Shown here: positions 8,040 through 15,962 of the stretch, piece after piece
Layout of the letters: every line of letters starts with the position of its first letter
How positions within the stretch are numbered: position 1 is the first letter of the stretch
Assembly (NCBI GenBank): GCA_965205785.1
Contig: OZ242188.1
Coordinates: 124,001-188,000, forward strand
Source: BJGV01 sp965205785
GTDB lineage: Bacteria; Pseudomonadota; Gammaproteobacteria; Burkholderiales; Nitrosomonadaceae
Length of the DNA stretch: 64,000 nucleotides
Direction: 5' to 3'
The notes under the pieces: model-generated
The model's input: only the letters and a program-made list of their open reading frames with translations
Told to the model about the DNA's origin: nothing
The model's database searches: none
Position numbers and translations under genes: made by a program

Positions 8040-8672
8040 AACTGAGCACGTAACCGGAACGAAATGTGGATTGTATATTCTGCCCAGATGTCATAAATCA
8101 GAACCAAAAAGTGGGTCAATATGAAGGAAGCAAGAACTCTATGCTGATTCCAAGTCATAGGATACCTACAAAACCGAAGCAAATACTATTGCCTGTTTTG
8201 AGCAAATGTTGCGTAGGTGGGTCGTTCTAAAAGGCGTCAAGACTCGCGCAGCGTTTCTTACATCAGAAGAGCGTAGTTACATTGCAAAAAACTACGTAAG
8301 CCAGGCGGAAAATCTCGATAGCCAGGAACTAAAGGAAATTATTCTAAGAATAGCCGATTCAAACGTATATCCTGCATAAATTTTTCTATGCTATCAAGAA
8401 CAAGCAAATTTAGAATTGACGTGTAATCTGATAGTAACCCAAAAATTGGTTCTCCGGTTTTCTTTTACCATAACAGCCCATTCTCCCTTACGTTTACCCT
8501 TTAATCAAGTGGCAATCCTTTCGAGTCGCCATTTTCAAAGAATCTTTTTAGGATCTTGTATTTTATATGTATTATCATGGGCACATTGTAGCGCGTCAAA
8601 AGCCCAGTAATTTTAAATAGTGTTACTACTCTTCCTGCTGCGTTACATACCGATCCGGATCAGGAGAATTTT
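8040..8672. other. Intergenic region with one weak small frame
   Basis: This 633-bp stretch separates the lipoprotein unit from the secreted nuclease. Only the short frame listed at 8206-8379 looks coding. A frame at 8416-8610 has no family resemblance and no good ribosome site. Confidence 0.4.
8206..8379 (+). CDS. Possible small protein (57 aa), unrecognised
   Basis: The frame begins MLRRWVVLKGVKTRAAFLTS and is charged and helical in the second half (SQELKEIILRIADS). It stays open upstream for about 15 codons to a stop, without another ATG. It could be the remnant of a larger gene. There is no recognisable family and no strong ribosome site. Confidence 0.25.
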   Translation: MLRRWVVLKGVKTRAAFLTSEERSYIAKNYVSQAENLDSQELKEIILRIADSNVYPA

Positions 8673-9503
8673 TTGTTTTTCTTAATAACCCTGCCTTTTG
8701 AATGCAGATCGTTCTGCAGAATCCATTGCGATACCACGAGTATCGGCCTCGCCATACGCCTGTTTGGTGTGATCCTTATGCCAATACTTGTCACACCCGC
8801 AGCAGCCGATTCCTGGCGAGGCTTAACCGTCGCACCCGAACATCGCTGTTCGCCCTATGACCGGAAAGACTATCCCTACTCGCAGTCGGTTGAAGCCCGG
8901 ATTGTGGCAGGCATGAATGGTCGTATCTACGGACCTTATACCGGAAAAACCTTTCGCAGTACCCGGCAGACAGACATCGAACACATCATTGCTGTCTCCG
9001 AAGCTCATGACAGCGGACTTTGTGCAGCCGATGCCGGAACCCGGCGGCAGTTTGCTTCTGATCAGTTGAACCTGACCCTGGCAGCTCCGCGCGTGAATCG
9101 CTGTAGTAAATCCGGCAAGTGCGGCAAGGACGCAGCGGAATGGTTGCCACCGATGAACCGGTGCTGGTTTGCCGGGCGCATCATAACGATACGCCTGCGA
9201 TACGGGCTGACCGTGGACCGACGTGAAGCTCATGCCCTTGAGCGCATACTGGCTGCCTGTTCCTCCACGAAGATGATCCTCTTACCTGCCACCGGGCTTA
9301 CAACGCATACACTCGCACCACCTGTGTCGCGAAGTACCCCGACTTCTGATAACGTCCGTGCGCTTCGTCTGTGGGATGAGAACGGTAACGGACGGATCAC
9401 CTGCTATGAAGCACGCCGGCACGGTATCGCCCCGGTTCCACGCGGACATCCGGCCTATCCGTTCATGCGTGACGGGGATGGCGATGGTGTCGTCTGTGAA
9501 TAA
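8673..9503 (+). CDS. Secreted HNH-type nuclease with C-terminal excalibur calcium-binding domain
   Basis: The protein has a hydrophobic export signal ending near PAAADS (residues 24-46). The nuclease part carries DIEHIIAVSEAHDSGL, with the catalytic-type EH at 103-104, then QLNLTLAAPRVNR and EWLPP, in the order seen in extracellular HNH nucleases. The last 40 residues hold DENGNGRITCYEA and DGDGDGVVCE, the excalibur calcium-binding signature. It is expected to act in the periplasm or outside the cell on DNA. It stands alone between the lipoprotein unit and a broken toxin module. The true start could be an ATG later in the long signal region. Confidence 0.75.
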   Translation: MFFLITLPFECRSFCRIHCDTTSIGLAIRLFGVILMPILVTPAAADSWRGLTVAPEHRCSPYDRKDYPYSQSVEARIVAGMNGRIYGPYTGKTFRSTRQTDIEHIIAVSEAHDSGLCAADAGTRRQFASDQLNLTLAAPRVNRCSKSGKCGKDAAEWLPPMNRCWFAGRIITIRLRYGLTVDRREAHALERILAACSSTKMILLPATGLTTHTLAPPVSRSTPTSDNVRALRLWDENGNGRITCYEARRHGIAPVPRGHPAYPFMRDGDGDGVVCE

Positions 9504-9588
9504 GCAAAGAAATGAACCGAAAATTCCACTGGTTCAGTCTCTGCCATTCTCAGGCAAATAATAACTCCCGACATTTGCGCTGCCTGTG

Positions 9589-9995
9589 TCAAATAATAAA
9601 GTGTTGCAACACTATCATTTGAAAAGGCCGGGAGTGAGAAGAAATCCAGTGTGCTAATTCTTCTTCTGTCAACTCCTCGGCGGCTAGCTTCACAAATACT
9701 TGGTACTTATCAGTCGCTGAAGATTTCAATTCAAAACCGTTAAGAGAAAGCCGGCATACCACAAAGGCTGTACGCTTATTGCCTTCGACAAACACGTGAT
9801 GCGGGCGATGCCATAAGCATAAGCAGCCGCCAGAGCCACAATATCAGGGTTGGAATCTTTGTGGTGATAAAGGTTTTTTGGCTTAGCCAATGCAGATCCA
9901 GGTAATCCTTCCTCACGCACACCGTCCATGCCTCCATGTCGGGCTATCTGTCTGCGATGAACTGCACGCACCACCACTCATTTGGGTTCAGTCAT
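9589..9995 (-). pseudogene. doc: Broken Doc-type (Fic fold) toxin gene
   Basis: Read from the ATG at 9993-9995, the gene codes MTEPK, then an in-frame TGA (9978-9980) where Trp is expected, then VVVRAVHRRQIARHGGMDGV, a clear Doc N-terminus. Near 9800 the frame shifts by one base: AYAYGIAR must jump to another frame to continue as HVFVEGNKRTAF, the HxFxxGNKR active-site motif of the Doc/Fic family. Doc phosphorylates EF-Tu. With a stop and a frameshift the toxin should be inactive. It starts directly at the stop of its antitoxin gene, as in intact modules. Confidence 0.8.
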
Positions 9996-10219
9996 TATTC
10001 AGCCGGTTTTTTAAGGACATCACAATCTTCGCGCATGATAACTTCGGCTGCATCCATCTGGCTTGCCAATTTGGGATTATAGGCACTTAATTCAATCCCG
10101 TTTGGCGTTTCAACGACATAAAGCGTATCGCCTTTTTCCACACGTAATTTAGCCAAAATATCTCCGGACAAAACTACGCCGACTGAATTGCCAGTTGTGG
10201 TTACTTTTAAACTGGTCAT
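9995..10219 (-). CDS. AbrB/MazE-type antitoxin of the Doc module
   Basis: The 74-residue protein has the SpoVT/AbrB swapped-hairpin pattern: LKVTTTGNSVGVVLSGDIL, then VEKGDTLYVVETPNGIELSAY. Such proteins bind their own promoter and neutralise the partner toxin. The stop codon overlaps the toxin start (TAATG). Because the toxin is broken, this gene may persist only as a relic or as an anti-addiction factor. Confidence 0.8.
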   Translation of the reverse strand: MTSLKVTTTGNSVGVVLSGDILAKLRVEKGDTLYVVETPNGIELSAYNPKLASQMDAAEVIMREDCDVLKKPAE

Positions 10220-10362
10220 AGCATATCTCCCTGCCTCTTAATGTTATCACCTGTGTCATAATTTAAGGCAAGCGTTGTACCTTAAAGCTAATTTTTGTTA
10301 GCACAGCATTTTATTTACGCCATGCCGGGTCTGGTCGCATCCCGATTCCCGGCAGACAGTTT

Positions 10363-10400
10363 CCACTACCTGGCAACGGTCCCACCACCTGGCAACGGTC
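10363..10400. repeat. 19-bp tandem duplication
   Basis: CCACYACCTGGCAACGGTC occurs twice head to tail with one difference, just downstream of the DUF5681 gene. Confidence 0.7.
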
Positions 10401-10423
10401 TGATCTTATCTGAACCATTGACC

Positions 10424-11164
10424 CTAATATTCCAGATCCGACAAGCATATGCTGACTTTATTGAGAACACTCTCAGTCGAACAGATTCTGTCTTTCAGGG
10501 ATTTCCTGGTTTTGGCGCTCCGTGCCCTGGCCATTTCCGCTTTAGCATCTTTAAGGAAGATCTCCACTTGCCCCTTCAACCGCCTCTGTCCATCAATTTC
10601 TTGATCGATCTCCGTTTTTTCCTGTCTGGTCATCGGGCCTTTGATGGTTACGCCATTGCCCCCGCGCAAATCCACGATAATTTGGTCGGGATGCGGAAAC
10701 GGCTCCGGACCTTCGATTCCCATCCGTGCGCGGTGTGCCAACTCCTTTTCCCATGCCACCTTGTAGCCGATCACCACATCCAGCAACGCATATTCCTGTT
10801 CTGCTTTCTCACGCTCGGTCGTATGCAAAAGCCCGGTAAACAAACGTTGTGCCCGGGCATCCCCTTTGACCGCTGCCACCGTAAGAGCCCGGACGATCGC
10901 CTGCGCCATGGGAACGGTGACGTTTTGTACCCCGTCGTGTACCGGAACTACTCGATAGGCTTCCTTGAAAATGATATCTCTGAGACGCTCTCCGCTCAGA
11001 GACGGGCTCTTGTTCTTCGCCCCTTTCGGTCGTCCGCCGGGATTGCCCGACTGCCCCGGTTTGAAGCAGGTTTCCTGTGGCGGCTTACCATAACCTCTTT
11101 CATAAGCTGACAATTTTGGCCGATGCATGAATGTTCTTGCAACATGAGATTTATTTCTCGTCAT
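10424..11164 (-). CDS. DUF5681 domain protein, phage packaging neighbourhood
   Basis: Residues 20-55 contain YGKPPQETCFKPGQSGNPGG followed by RPKGAKNKSP, the hallmark of DUF5681 proteins, which are common near phage terminases. The rest is charged and helical with likely coiled-coil stretches. Its start overlaps the methyltransferase gene by four bases, so the two form one unit. A small-terminase-like DNA-binding role is plausible from context only. No large terminase follows on this strand; a truncated one lies on the other strand at 15297. Confidence 0.7.
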   Translation of the reverse strand: MTRNKSHVARTFMHRPKLSAYERGYGKPPQETCFKPGQSGNPGGRPKGAKNKSPSLSGERLRDIIFKEAYRVVPVHDGVQNVTVPMAQAIVRALTVAAVKGDARAQRLFTGLLHTTEREKAEQEYALLDVVIGYKVAWEKELAHRARMGIEGPEPFPHPDQIIVDLRGGNGVTIKGPMTRQEKTEIDQEIDGQRRLKGQVEIFLKDAKAEMARARSAKTRKSLKDRICSTESVLNKVSICLSDLEY

Positions 11165-12462
11165 AGCGCAGCCTCCTTATGATCTAAAGATACGCTGCCT
11201 TTACGTTCCAGGCATATCGCTTCATCTTTGGCATAAGACTCCCATCGCGTCAGGATCCAATCGCAATAGATCGGGTCGATTTCGCACAGAAAGCCCCGCC
11301 GCCCGGTCTTATGTGCAGCGATTAACGTGGAACCGGAACCCCCGAAGAGATCCAGAACAATCTCACCGCGACCGGATACGTCTTTGATTGCATCGGCAAT
11401 CATCTGCACCGGTTTGACCGTCGGATGCATCGCCAGTTCTTCCCTGCCCTCAGCCCGCAGCGTATTCACTCCCCGGTATTGCCAGACATTGGTACGGTAA
11501 CGCCCGTGCTGACCCAGCTCGAAACTGTTGACATGCGGAACTTCCCCTTTCTTGAAAGCAAAGATCAATTCGTGACGCGACCGGTAAAAAGAACCCATAC
11601 CACCATTATCCTTTACCCAGACAATCAGATTCTTGAGATCCGTGTATACGTCATTCCCGGCTGCCGTCAATTCCCCGATGTGACGCCAGTCCATACAGAT
11701 AAAATGAATGGATCCGTCCAGACTATGATCGGCAAGATTGCGCAAAGCCTGAGTAAGAAATTCCCGGAACATGGCCGGGGACATCTCACCGCTTGCCATC
11801 CTAAACTCACGATGGCGGGTCTTACCTAAGCCACTGACATGCCCGTTAATCGGCACATTGTAAGGTGGATCAGTAAAAACCATCCGTGCCTTTTCTCCGC
11901 CCATCAGTAACCCTACAGTATCGGCATTAAGCGCATCTGCACACACCAGACGATGTGCTCCCAACTGCCAGAGATCACCGGCACTACAGCGGGCAGGTGC
12001 CGCATCAGGTAACCTGTCTTCTGCCGGGTTGCCCGGCTCTTCCGGAGTCAATCCTTCCAGCAACAAGTCGGCCTCCGGAATTGAGAATCCGGTGAGCTCG
12101 ATATTAAAATCAGAATCAACTGCCAGTAATTTGCTTAATTCTTCTCCCAGAATATCCTCATCCCAGCCGGCATTCAGTGCCAGCTTATTATCCGCCAGTA
12201 CGTAAGCTTGTTTCTGTTTCTGTGTCAGGTGCACCAGCCGTACGCAGGGTACTTCGGTCAACCCTGCCAGTTTTGCCGCTGCTACACGGGCATGCCCGGC
12301 AAGGATCAGATTCTTCCCGTCAATCAACACCGGACTGGTGAAACCAAAGTTGCGAATACTGTCTGCAATCTGTCGCAGCTGTTTATTGGAATGAGTGCGT
12401 GCGTTTTTAGCCCAGGCTCGTAACGATGTAACCGGGCAATATTCGATCTGAGTGTCCGACAT
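11161..12462 (-). CDS. ParB-like nuclease domain fused to phage DNA methyltransferase
   Basis: Residues 8-95 form a ParB N-terminal-like domain (NLILAGHARVAAAKLAGL, then VLADNKLAL). After a linker comes an amino-methyltransferase with catalytic DPPY at 198-201 and the SAM-binding LDLFGGSGSTL near residue 368, giving the beta-class order. MHPTVKPV in between is also typical. This architecture is common in phages and prophages, where it modifies adenine or cytosine N4. It diverges from the XRE regulator at 12569, and the double operator between them probably controls both. Confidence 0.85.
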   Translation of the reverse strand: MSDTQIEYCPVTSLRAWAKNARTHSNKQLRQIADSIRNFGFTSPVLIDGKNLILAGHARVAAAKLAGLTEVPCVRLVHLTQKQKQAYVLADNKLALNAGWDEDILGEELSKLLAVDSDFNIELTGFSIPEADLLLEGLTPEEPGNPAEDRLPDAAPARCSAGDLWQLGAHRLVCADALNADTVGLLMGGEKARMVFTDPPYNVPINGHVSGLGKTRHREFRMASGEMSPAMFREFLTQALRNLADHSLDGSIHFICMDWRHIGELTAAGNDVYTDLKNLIVWVKDNGGMGSFYRSRHELIFAFKKGEVPHVNSFELGQHGRYRTNVWQYRGVNTLRAEGREELAMHPTVKPVQMIADAIKDVSGRGEIVLDLFGGSGSTLIAAHKTGRRGFLCEIDPIYCDWILTRWESYAKDEAICLERKGSVSLDHKEAAL

Positions 12463-12490
12463 TTTTACCTCCTTACATTAGGTTTATAAT

Positions 12491-12537
12491 AGTATACCTA
12501 TAACTATACTTGTAATTAGTATACTAGTTGTTATACT
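12491..12537. promoter_or_regulatory. Double operator AGTATA-N8-TATACT and xre promoter
   Basis: Two 20-bp inverted repeats of the form AGTATA-N8-TATACT lie at 12491-12510 and 12518-12537, 27 bp centre to centre. On the plus strand TTGTAA (12510-12515) and TATACT (12532-12537), with 16 bp between them, make a good sigma-70 promoter for the XRE gene. The arrangement is typical of an autoregulated phage-type repressor that also controls the divergent ParB-methyltransferase gene. Confidence 0.75.
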
Positions 12538-12568
12538 TCTGTCAAGGAGCTGTAGCAGATAAAATATT

Positions 12569-12898
12569 ATGTCTGAGAAATTCAGTGAAAAACTCAGGAA
12601 GATCCGAACCGGCCGGAACAAAACGTTAGAAGAGCTGGCAGGGGCGATTGGTACCTCGAAAGCGTATGTCTGGCAGCTTGAAAACAAAAAGAAGGCAAAA
12701 CCCTCCGCTGCACTTCTCCTGAAGATTGCAAATTACCTGGGTGAATCACCTGATTTCTTTTTAGATGACCAGGCGGATGAACCGTCCGAAACTCAGCTTG
12801 AGGACGCTTTTTTCCGGAAATTCAGAAAACTCTCAGAAAACGATAAGCGCTATATAAACAAAATAGTATCAGGCTTTGACGACGAACCAGACAAGTAA
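12569..12898 (+). CDS. XRE-family transcriptional regulator
   Basis: The 109-residue protein has an N-terminal helix-turn-helix: LRKIRTGRNKTLEELAGAIG, then TSKAYVWQLENKKKAKPSA. The C-terminal part is short and acidic. It is followed, with a 23-base overlap, by an ImmA/IrrE-type peptidase gene. In such pairs (ImmR/ImmA in ICEBs1 is the named example) the peptidase cleaves the repressor after a damage or population signal. The double operator just upstream indicates autoregulation. Confidence 0.85.
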   Translation: MSEKFSEKLRKIRTGRNKTLEELAGAIGTSKAYVWQLENKKKAKPSAALLLKIANYLGESPDFFLDDQADEPSETQLEDAFFRKFRKLSENDKRYINKIVSGFDDEPDK

Positions 12899-13499
12899 AC
12901 CGATAAAAGAGGCCATCCGCCTCACGTCATTTTGGCAAAAATTCGGGCCGAACCACTATCCGCTTGACCTGGAAGCTTTGATTGACGGTGCGATTCTGAC
13001 CAGCAGCTTCTCAGATAAACTAATTCTGAACCAGAACTATTTCGACAGTTTCGAGGGTTCCCTGGTAAAAATCCGGGATACCCAGAAATGGAGCATCCTG
13101 CTCAATACAAGGATCCGCAACAAAAGGCGTCAACGTTTCACCTTTGCGCACGAATTAGGACATTTTATGTGCCATCGAAAGCTGCAGGATCGTTTTGAAG
13201 ATGGTGAGGAGACACTAAACAATTTTCGTGACGGAATAGAAAAAGAAGCCAATATTTTTGCCGCCTGGCTTCTCATGCCTGCCAACCTGATCCGCAAAGA
13301 ATTTATAAACAGGCGTTGGAATACGGATACGCTGTGTGAGATGAGCAATCGCTTTGGAAGCTCATTGCAGGCGTGTGCACTTCGCTATATCGGGTTAAGC
13401 CCAAAACCCATCGCATTTGTGGTCTCGCGCGACGGATCTAATCCTTTGGGCATACAAAAGCAAATCGGCTCCTTTTATGAGCCATTATCACTCCGGTGA
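12876..13499 (+). CDS. ImmA/IrrE-family zinc metallopeptidase
   Basis: The HEXXH zinc motif is visible as HELGH at residues 92-96, preceded by RQRFTFA and followed by a downstream KEANIFAAWLLMP segment typical of the family. The start appears to be TTG, inside the end of the XRE gene, which indicates translational coupling. The expected substrate is the XRE regulator. The protein is near the usual family length and shows no break. Confidence 0.85.
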   Translation: MTTNQTSKPIKEAIRLTSFWQKFGPNHYPLDLEALIDGAILTSSFSDKLILNQNYFDSFEGSLVKIRDTQKWSILLNTRIRNKRRQRFTFAHELGHFMCHRKLQDRFEDGEETLNNFRDGIEKEANIFAAWLLMPANLIRKEFINRRWNTDTLCEMSNRFGSSLQACALRYIGLSPKPIAFVVSRDGSNPLGIQKQIGSFYEPLSLR

Positions 13500-13671
13500 T
13501 GAGTTGCCAAAGGGTTCGCAGGCATTGGAAAGTTACGAAAACAATGAATCCTGTTCCTCGCAACAAGTTGTCAAGGCCGTATGGAATGACTATTATCCTG
13601 CTGTGGAGAGTCAGTACTTTGACCACTCCGGAAACGGTTATCAGTACACTTGTATCGAATTTAAGATGTAA
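13477..13671 (+). CDS. Possible small protein (64 aa), unrecognised
   Basis: The frame starts MSHYHSGDELPKGSQ inside the last codons of the peptidase gene and ends GNGYQYTCIEFKM. Overlap with the upstream gene suggests co-translation, but no clear ribosome site is present and no family is recognised. Confidence 0.3.
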   Translation: MSHYHSGDELPKGSQALESYENNESCSSQQVVKAVWNDYYPAVESQYFDHSGNGYQYTCIEFKM

Positions 13672-13994
13672 CGGGCAACGCACCTTACCTTACCGAGGAA
13701 ACATCAATCCTTCCGGCTCAGTTCCGACCCGTAAATTATCCGGATATTTCCTTAGGTTCTCCTCCTTACCCTTATCCGGGGGAATCTTCATCGGCCTGGA
13801 TAAAAAGGCACTGCAACCAATGTTAGGATAAACAGCCGTACCTGGTACACAAAGCCGGTAAACACCCTTTGACGCATCTGATTTACATCCAATCCCTCCT
13901 GCTACGTTAGCTCCCACCTGCTCCTCCTCTTCTCTTGTAATTTCAATCCTGACTGATAAAATGAAAGCGATACGAAAACCAGGGAAAAGGATAC
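13672..13994. other. Intergenic region
   Basis: I see no supported gene or strong structure in these 323 bases. Overlapping open frames on both strands have no family resemblance. The end should hold the promoter for the HrgA-like gene. Confidence 0.4.
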
Positions 13995-14942
13995 ATGGCA
14001 CTTAATTTGATAGACGCTGTTGTTACCATCTTGCGACAGAGTCCTGAACAGAAATTTACCGCCCGTGAGATAGCAGGCCGGATCATTGAGATGTATCCGG
14101 AGGAGTGTCGCCGGAAGCAGGAACGCTCTATCGCAACAGTAGTTCCACTTGATAGTAACGCAGCTCTCCTGCAGCAAATCGTTGCTGAAATCGGATCGCA
14201 GCGCCTCCGGCTGCAAAAACGCTATCCGGAAGTTAAAACCACGGAAGGACGTCCCCGGAAGTATTATTTCACTGAATTAACTGATGACCGTGCTGAAATT
14301 GACCACTCCGAAAGCAATAAAACTTCAGAGGTAAATAGCACCATCAGCAAAGAGTATGGCCTTTACCCGATCTTATCTGAATTCCTATGGTCGGAACTTG
14401 AAATATACAGCAAGCGCATTGATGAAAAACGCTCCTCTAATTCTCGTGGGGCAGGTGGCAATAAATGGCTCTATCCTGATCTGGTGGGTATGGAGAGCTT
14501 CAGTGGAAACTGGCACCGCGAAATCAAGGATTGTGTCCGGGAGTATGCCGATAAAAGGACCAGACTCTGGTCTTTTGAAGTTAAACTCCTGATCAACCGC
14601 TCCAATGTACGGGCAGTATTCTTCCAGGCTGTCAGCAATTCCTCATGGGCTAATTTTGGCTATCTGGTTGCCGGTGAGATTCAAGGTACCGATACACTCA
14701 AAGAACTTCGGATGCTCTCCGGTTTACATGGGATCGGCTTTATAATGCTTGATGCTCTGGATCCGTCAGAAAGCCAGATCATGATTCCTGCGAAAGAGCG
14801 CAATGAAATCGACTGGGATACAGCAAGCAGACTGACTAAAGAAAATAAGGATTTTTTAAACTGTATAAAACTAATCCGTCAGTTTTACCAGACCGGCGAA
14901 GTGCGGCGATCTGACTGGGATATGGGTGCTGAGGAAGATTAG
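13995..14942 (+). CDS. HrgA-like (COG2958) protein: HARE-type winged helix plus PD-(D/E)XK nuclease-like domain
   Basis: Residues 1-95 look like a HARE-type winged helix (LRQSPEQKFTAREIAGRII). The C-terminal domain has PD at 161-162 and EVK at 195-197, spaced as in PD-(D/E)XK nucleases, followed by a conserved helix with FFQAVSNSSWANFGYLV. The overall family is COG2958, which includes Helicobacter HrgA, found in place of restriction genes. A DNA-cleaving or restriction-related role is likely but not proven. A 48-bp degraded piece of a related gene lies at 27841-27888, on the other side of the CRISPR-Cas locus. Confidence 0.75.
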   Translation: MALNLIDAVVTILRQSPEQKFTAREIAGRIIEMYPEECRRKQERSIATVVPLDSNAALLQQIVAEIGSQRLRLQKRYPEVKTTEGRPRKYYFTELTDDRAEIDHSESNKTSEVNSTISKEYGLYPILSEFLWSELEIYSKRIDEKRSSNSRGAGGNKWLYPDLVGMESFSGNWHREIKDCVREYADKRTRLWSFEVKLLINRSNVRAVFFQAVSNSSWANFGYLVAGEIQGTDTLKELRMLSGLHGIGFIMLDALDPSESQIMIPAKERNEIDWDTASRLTKENKDFLNCIKLIRQFYQTGEVRRSDWDMGAEED

Positions 14943-14984
14943 TTTTTGGCGCCAGTTGTGATTTGCAGACAGACCTTAGTCGGT

Positions 14985-15040
14985 TATACTTCTCATGGTT
15001 TCACTATAACATATACTACGCTGTTATACAAAAAGGAGGT
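14985..15040 (+). promoter_or_regulatory. Promoter region with TATACT half-sites and strong ribosome site
   Basis: TATACT occurs at 14985-14990 and 15012-15017, and TATACA at 15025-15030; CTATAAC also recurs from the xre operator. A near-perfect AAGGAGGT ribosome site lies at 15033-15040, five bases before the next start. The half-sites suggest, but do not prove, that the XRE regulator also controls this late-gene-like unit. Confidence 0.4.
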
Positions 15041-15045
15041 TAACT

Positions 15046-15300
15046 ATGAAGAATCTGATACTATTATTCCTGTTATTCTCATTTTCTGCTTTTGCCTATG
15101 ATCCGGTGGACTATCACTTTGAGCGGGAGGAAATCCGTAAGCACAGGGAGGCCGGAAGAACCGTTGACAGGGGCGGTTACTGGGCGGCCCCGGTGCCGGA
15201 CTACAGTGCTGATAGAAAAGAAAGGGAGTATCGGGAGGAACTGGACAGAATGATCCAAAATGACAGTGACAGGATAGATGATATGCTGTACGGAAGATGA
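15046..15300 (+). CDS. Small exported protein (84 aa), unrecognised
   Basis: A signal peptide (KNLILLFLLFSFSAFA) precedes a short, very charged mature part rich in Arg, Glu and Asp. The strong ribosome site and the ATGA overlap with the terminase start show that it belongs to the same transcript. The family is not recognised. Small exported proteins at this position in phage operons vary widely. Confidence 0.6.
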   Translation: MKNLILLFLLFSFSAFAYDPVDYHFEREEIRKHREAGRTVDRGGYWAAPVPDYSADRKEREYREELDRMIQNDSDRIDDMLYGR

Positions 15301-15962
15301 GCGAACTGGAAATAAAGACTTCTCCTGTATTCGCGCCGTTACTTGGCACGTCACGCTATAAGGGTGCACATGGAGGTCGTGCATCCGGTAAATCCCATTT
15401 CTTTGCAGAACTTGCTGTTGAGCGTTGTATCATGGTTCCCGGTACAAGAATTGTCTGTGTCCGTGAGATTCAGAAATCATTAAAAGAGTCGGTAAAACGT
15501 CTTTTAGAGGATAAAATTGAGGTGATGGGGGTGGGATCGCAGTTCAAGGTTCAGTACGATTCAATTCTCACGCCCGGTGGTGGCGTGATTATTTTTGAGG
15601 GATTAGTGGATCACACGGCAGAATCTATTAAATCGCTGGAAGGGTTTGATGTAGGCTATGCGGAAGAAGCCCAGACGCTGACAGCCCGCTCTCTTGAGCT
15701 GTTTATCCCTACTATTATACGAAAGACCGGTTCTGAGCTATGGTTCAGCTGGAACCCACGACACAAAGAAGACCCGGTTGATGAAATGTTCAGGGGAGCA
15801 AACCCTCCTGAAAATTCTACCGTTATAGAGTCTAACTGGCGGGATAATGTTTTCTTCACGGAAGAGTCTGAGTCAGTACGGATTCAGGACAAACTTACCA
15901 AGCCGGATCGTTACGATCATATCTGGGAGGGTGACTATGAACCCCAGGCAACAGGCGCAATA
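15297..15962 (+). pseudogene. Phage large terminase, truncated by the CRISPR array
   Basis: The 222 codons up to the array encode the ATPase half of a PBSX/Terminase_3-type packaging motor: Walker A GGRASGKS at 26-33, a Walker B-like VGYAEEAQ near 118, and LWFSWNPRHKEDPV. The usual C-terminal RNase H-fold nuclease is missing. After GDYEPQATGAIF the frame enters the first CRISPR repeat. Since repeat plus spacer is 60 bases (20 codons), the frame stays open for another 197 codons of meaningless FLSCLCGSE repeats. The gene therefore cannot make a working terminase. A deletion joining phage DNA to the array is the simplest explanation. Confidence 0.85.
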
